A DNA stretch of 8,044 nucleotides from Candidatus Aenigmatarchaeota archaeon (GTDB lineage: Archaea; Aenigmatarchaeota; Aenigmatarchaeia; QMZP01). The stretch lies in contig JAFCEM010000032.1 of NCBI GenBank assembly GCA_017609145.1, positions 1-8,044 on the forward strand, read 5' to 3'. Positions 6,798-8,044 of this stretch are shown piece by piece. The notes beneath the pieces were generated by a model that worked only from the letters and a program-made list of their open reading frames with translations, had not been told where the DNA came from and ran no database searches. The stretch's first letter is position 1. Each line of letters begins with the position of its first letter. A program made the position numbers and the translations under genes.

Positions 6798-7808
6798 ATG
6801 TCTGAATTTATTGTTGGTGGTCTTGCTGTACTCATAGCATTTTTTGTCACGCTTTTTTTTATCCCCAAATATATCAAAAAAGCCAAAGCTCTGGGTCTGG
6901 TTGGCAAAGACATGAATAAATACGAAAAGCCGCCTGTACCAGAGGCCGGGGGCATAACCGTTATAATCGGTATTGTATCGGCTATGCTTTTTTACATATT
7001 TGTAAAGACATTCCTTTATGGCACTCAAAGTAATCTCGTAGCCATATTTGCCATACTATCGACACTTCTACTTGCTGTCATGATAGGGTTTGTCGACGAT
7101 GTTTTTGGATGGAAAACGGGCATAAGGAGGCTCCACAAGGTCCTGCTTACCATCCCGCTTGGCATACCTTTCATGGTGATAAATGCAGGGCAATCAATAA
7201 TGTATATTCCACTTATTGGTTCTGTCAACTTTGGGCTCATCTATCCTCTTGTCATGGTGCCAATAGGCATAATTTGCGCTGCGAATGCATATAACATGCT
7301 GGCAGGATACAACGGGCTTGAGGCGGGGCTTGGGATAATAATACTGAGCACGCTTGGAATTGTCAACTGGATAAATGGTGTTCTTTGGCTTACTCTGGTG
7401 TCATTTGCCGGTGTTTTTGCCCTTCTTGCATTTTTGATTTTCAACTGGTGCCCAGCAAAAATATTTCCAGGGGACTCCCTGACATACGGAATCGGCGCGT
7501 TTATAGCCATGATAGCCATCGCCGGAAACATGGAGAAGATAGGTATTATACTTTTCATCCCATTCATAATTGATGCCGCCCTTTCACTGTGGCCCGAAAT
7601 CAGAGGTAAGGGGAAAGTTGAAGCGTTTGCAAAACCAAATAAAGATAACAGTCTGGAAAAACCGTATCCGGGCATATACGACATGACCCATTTTGCTCTT
7701 GCTTCGCTAAAAAAAAAAAAAAAGAAGGTTTATGAAAGGGATGTCACAACCTTTATCCTGCTTATTGAGTTATTCCTGGTTTTGTTGGTGTTCCTGTTTT
7801 TTGTTTAA
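6798..7808 (+). CDS. aglH: UDP-GlcNAc:dolichyl-phosphate GlcNAc-1-P transferase, ALG7/AglH-like (336 aa)
   Basis: Polytopic member of the MraY/WecA/ALG7 polyprenyl-phosphate sugar-1-P transferase family. It probably loads GlcNAc-1-P (or a related HexNAc-1-P) onto dolichyl phosphate as the first step of lipid-linked oligosaccharide assembly on the cytoplasmic side. Evidence: the DD motif GFVDDVFGW at 97-105 (D100, D101, Mg and lipid-phosphate site); NAYNMLAGYNGLEAG at 163-177, close to the NxxNxxxGxNGLE signature of ALG7; and FPGDSLTY at 223-230 with D226, the nucleotide-sugar loop. About ten hydrophobic segments are visible, starting at 4-22 and ending with 316-336. The fit to ALG7 rather than MraY, and the adjacent aglB, favour N-glycosylation over wall synthesis. 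It lies 13 bases after aglB. A 15-base A run encodes part of the six-Lys loop (305-310) before the last helix. The donor sugar is inferred. Confidence 0.9.
   Translation: MSEFIVGGLAVLIAFFVTLFFIPKYIKKAKALGLVGKDMNKYEKPPVPEAGGITVIIGIVSAMLFYIFVKTFLYGTQSNLVAIFAILSTLLLAVMIGFVDDVFGWKTGIRRLHKVLLTIPLGIPFMVINAGQSIMYIPLIGSVNFGLIYPLVMVPIGIICAANAYNMLAGYNGLEAGLGIIILSTLGIVNWINGVLWLTLVSFAGVFALLAFLIFNWCPAKIFPGDSLTYGIGAFIAMIAIAGNMEKIGIILFIPFIIDAALSLWPEIRGKGKVEAFAKPNKDNSLEKPYPGIYDMTHFALASLKKKKKKVYERDVTTFILLIELFLVLLVFLFFV
7709..7723 (+). repeat. 15-base A homopolymer within the aglH coding region
   Basis: Fifteen consecutive A bases, followed by G-A-A-G-G, encode most of six Lys residues just before the final hydrophobic helix. 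As given, the frame stays open through it to a plausible C-terminal membrane segment. One extra A would lead to a TGA within a few codons (Lys-Glu-Gly-Leu-stop). One fewer A would shift the rest of the gene into a frame that stays open past the normal stop. The run is prone to both sequencing error and polymerase slippage. Confidence 0.9.
7797..7806 (+). terminator. Possible T-rich terminator at the aglH 3' end
   Basis: Six T bases, a G and three more T bases span the end of the aglH coding sequence. Archaeal RNA polymerase often stops at short oligo-T tracts without a hairpin. With a convergent gene starting its stop codon here, termination within or just after the coding end would be expected. 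The tract also encodes the Phe-rich C-terminus, so it may be only coding sequence. Confidence 0.3.
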
Positions 7809-8044
7809 CTGCCTTTCTTGTAAGCGGCATAGAAAATTAAGACAACCACAATCACGGCTGCGGCTATCATGAAATTATTAGTGGAGAACTGCGGCAGATA
7901 ATTCTTTATTTGTTCATAGCCATAGTTGGCTAGGAGTATCAGGATAAGTCCACAGACTATTATAATAAAAGTGTAGTCCCTCTTACCCCCGTCTCCACCT
8001 TTCAGGGGCTTGAACACGAACGCCATGAAAAAGGTTGCTATGAA
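7805..8044 (-). CDS. Unrecognised membrane protein, 5' part outside the window
   Basis: I do not recognise this protein. At least 79 residues are visible on the - strand, ending at TAA (7807-7805). The first ATG is at 8026, but the frame stays open to the window edge. The six residues before that Met (FIATFF) run into AFVF, as if closing a membrane helix, and no Shine-Dalgarno-like sequence precedes the ATG. The true start is therefore probably beyond the edge. Counting from the Met at 8026 there is a Gly/Lys-rich loop (KPLKGGDGGKRD, 7-18), a hydrophobic segment (about 19-34), a loop, a second hydrophobic segment (about 51-68) and a basic tail (YKKGS). It converges on aglH with a 4-base overlap. 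If the ATG at 8026 were used, it would be a 73-residue two-helix protein. Confidence 0.65.
   Translation of the reverse strand, partial: FIATFFMAFVFKPLKGGDGGKRDYTFIIIVCGLILILLANYGYEQIKNYLPQFSTNNFMIAAAVIVVVLIFYAAYKKGS

Overview
The window carries six complete genes on the + strand and one partial gene entering from the right edge on the - strand. It reads as archaeal. It encodes a small archaeal RNA polymerase subunit (Rpo11/RpoL), an STT3/AglB oligosaccharyltransferase, an ALG7/AglH-type GlcNAc-1-phosphate transferase and HMG-CoA reductase. Several genes have TATA-like boxes about 25 bases before their ATG, with no Shine-Dalgarno sequence, which is the arrangement of leaderless archaeal transcripts. 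Base composition is moderate, and AGG/AGA and ATA codons are common in all genes. The lineage cannot be fixed from the sequence. A class II HMG-CoA reductase is known from Archaeoglobales and Thermoplasmatales, but uncultured or DPANN-type archaea are equally possible.

Layout: (1) 52-1368, class II HMG-CoA reductase, with its own promoter at the left edge. (2) 1405-2778, a GlmM-type phosphoglucosamine mutase with its own promoter, overlapping by 14 bases (3) 2765-4141, an AlgC/ManB-type phosphomannomutase/phosphoglucomutase. (4) 4181-4453, Rpo11, behind a strong TATA box, followed after 3 bases by (5) 4457-6784, AglB/STT3. (6) 6798-7808, GlcNAc-1-P transferase, 13 bases after aglB, with a possible internal promoter in the aglB 3' end. 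(7) The C-terminal part of an unrecognised membrane protein on the - strand (7805 to the right edge), converging on gene 6 with overlapping stop codons. There is no intergenic stretch longer than about 50 bases, and no tRNA, rRNA, CRISPR array or insertion sequence was seen.

Except for Rpo11 and the unknown membrane protein, all genes fit one route: protein N-glycosylation. HMG-CoA reductase makes mevalonate for isoprenoids, including the dolichol carrier. The two mutases make hexosamine-1-P and hexose-1-P for nucleotide sugars. The AglH-like enzyme loads the first sugar phosphate on the carrier, and AglB transfers the finished glycan to protein. The main points for follow-up are this pathway cluster, the bacterial character of HMGR and GlmM, the rpoL-aglB coupling, the repeated leaderless promoter layout, and a 15-base A run in the gene 6 coding sequence where slippage would remove the last membrane segment.
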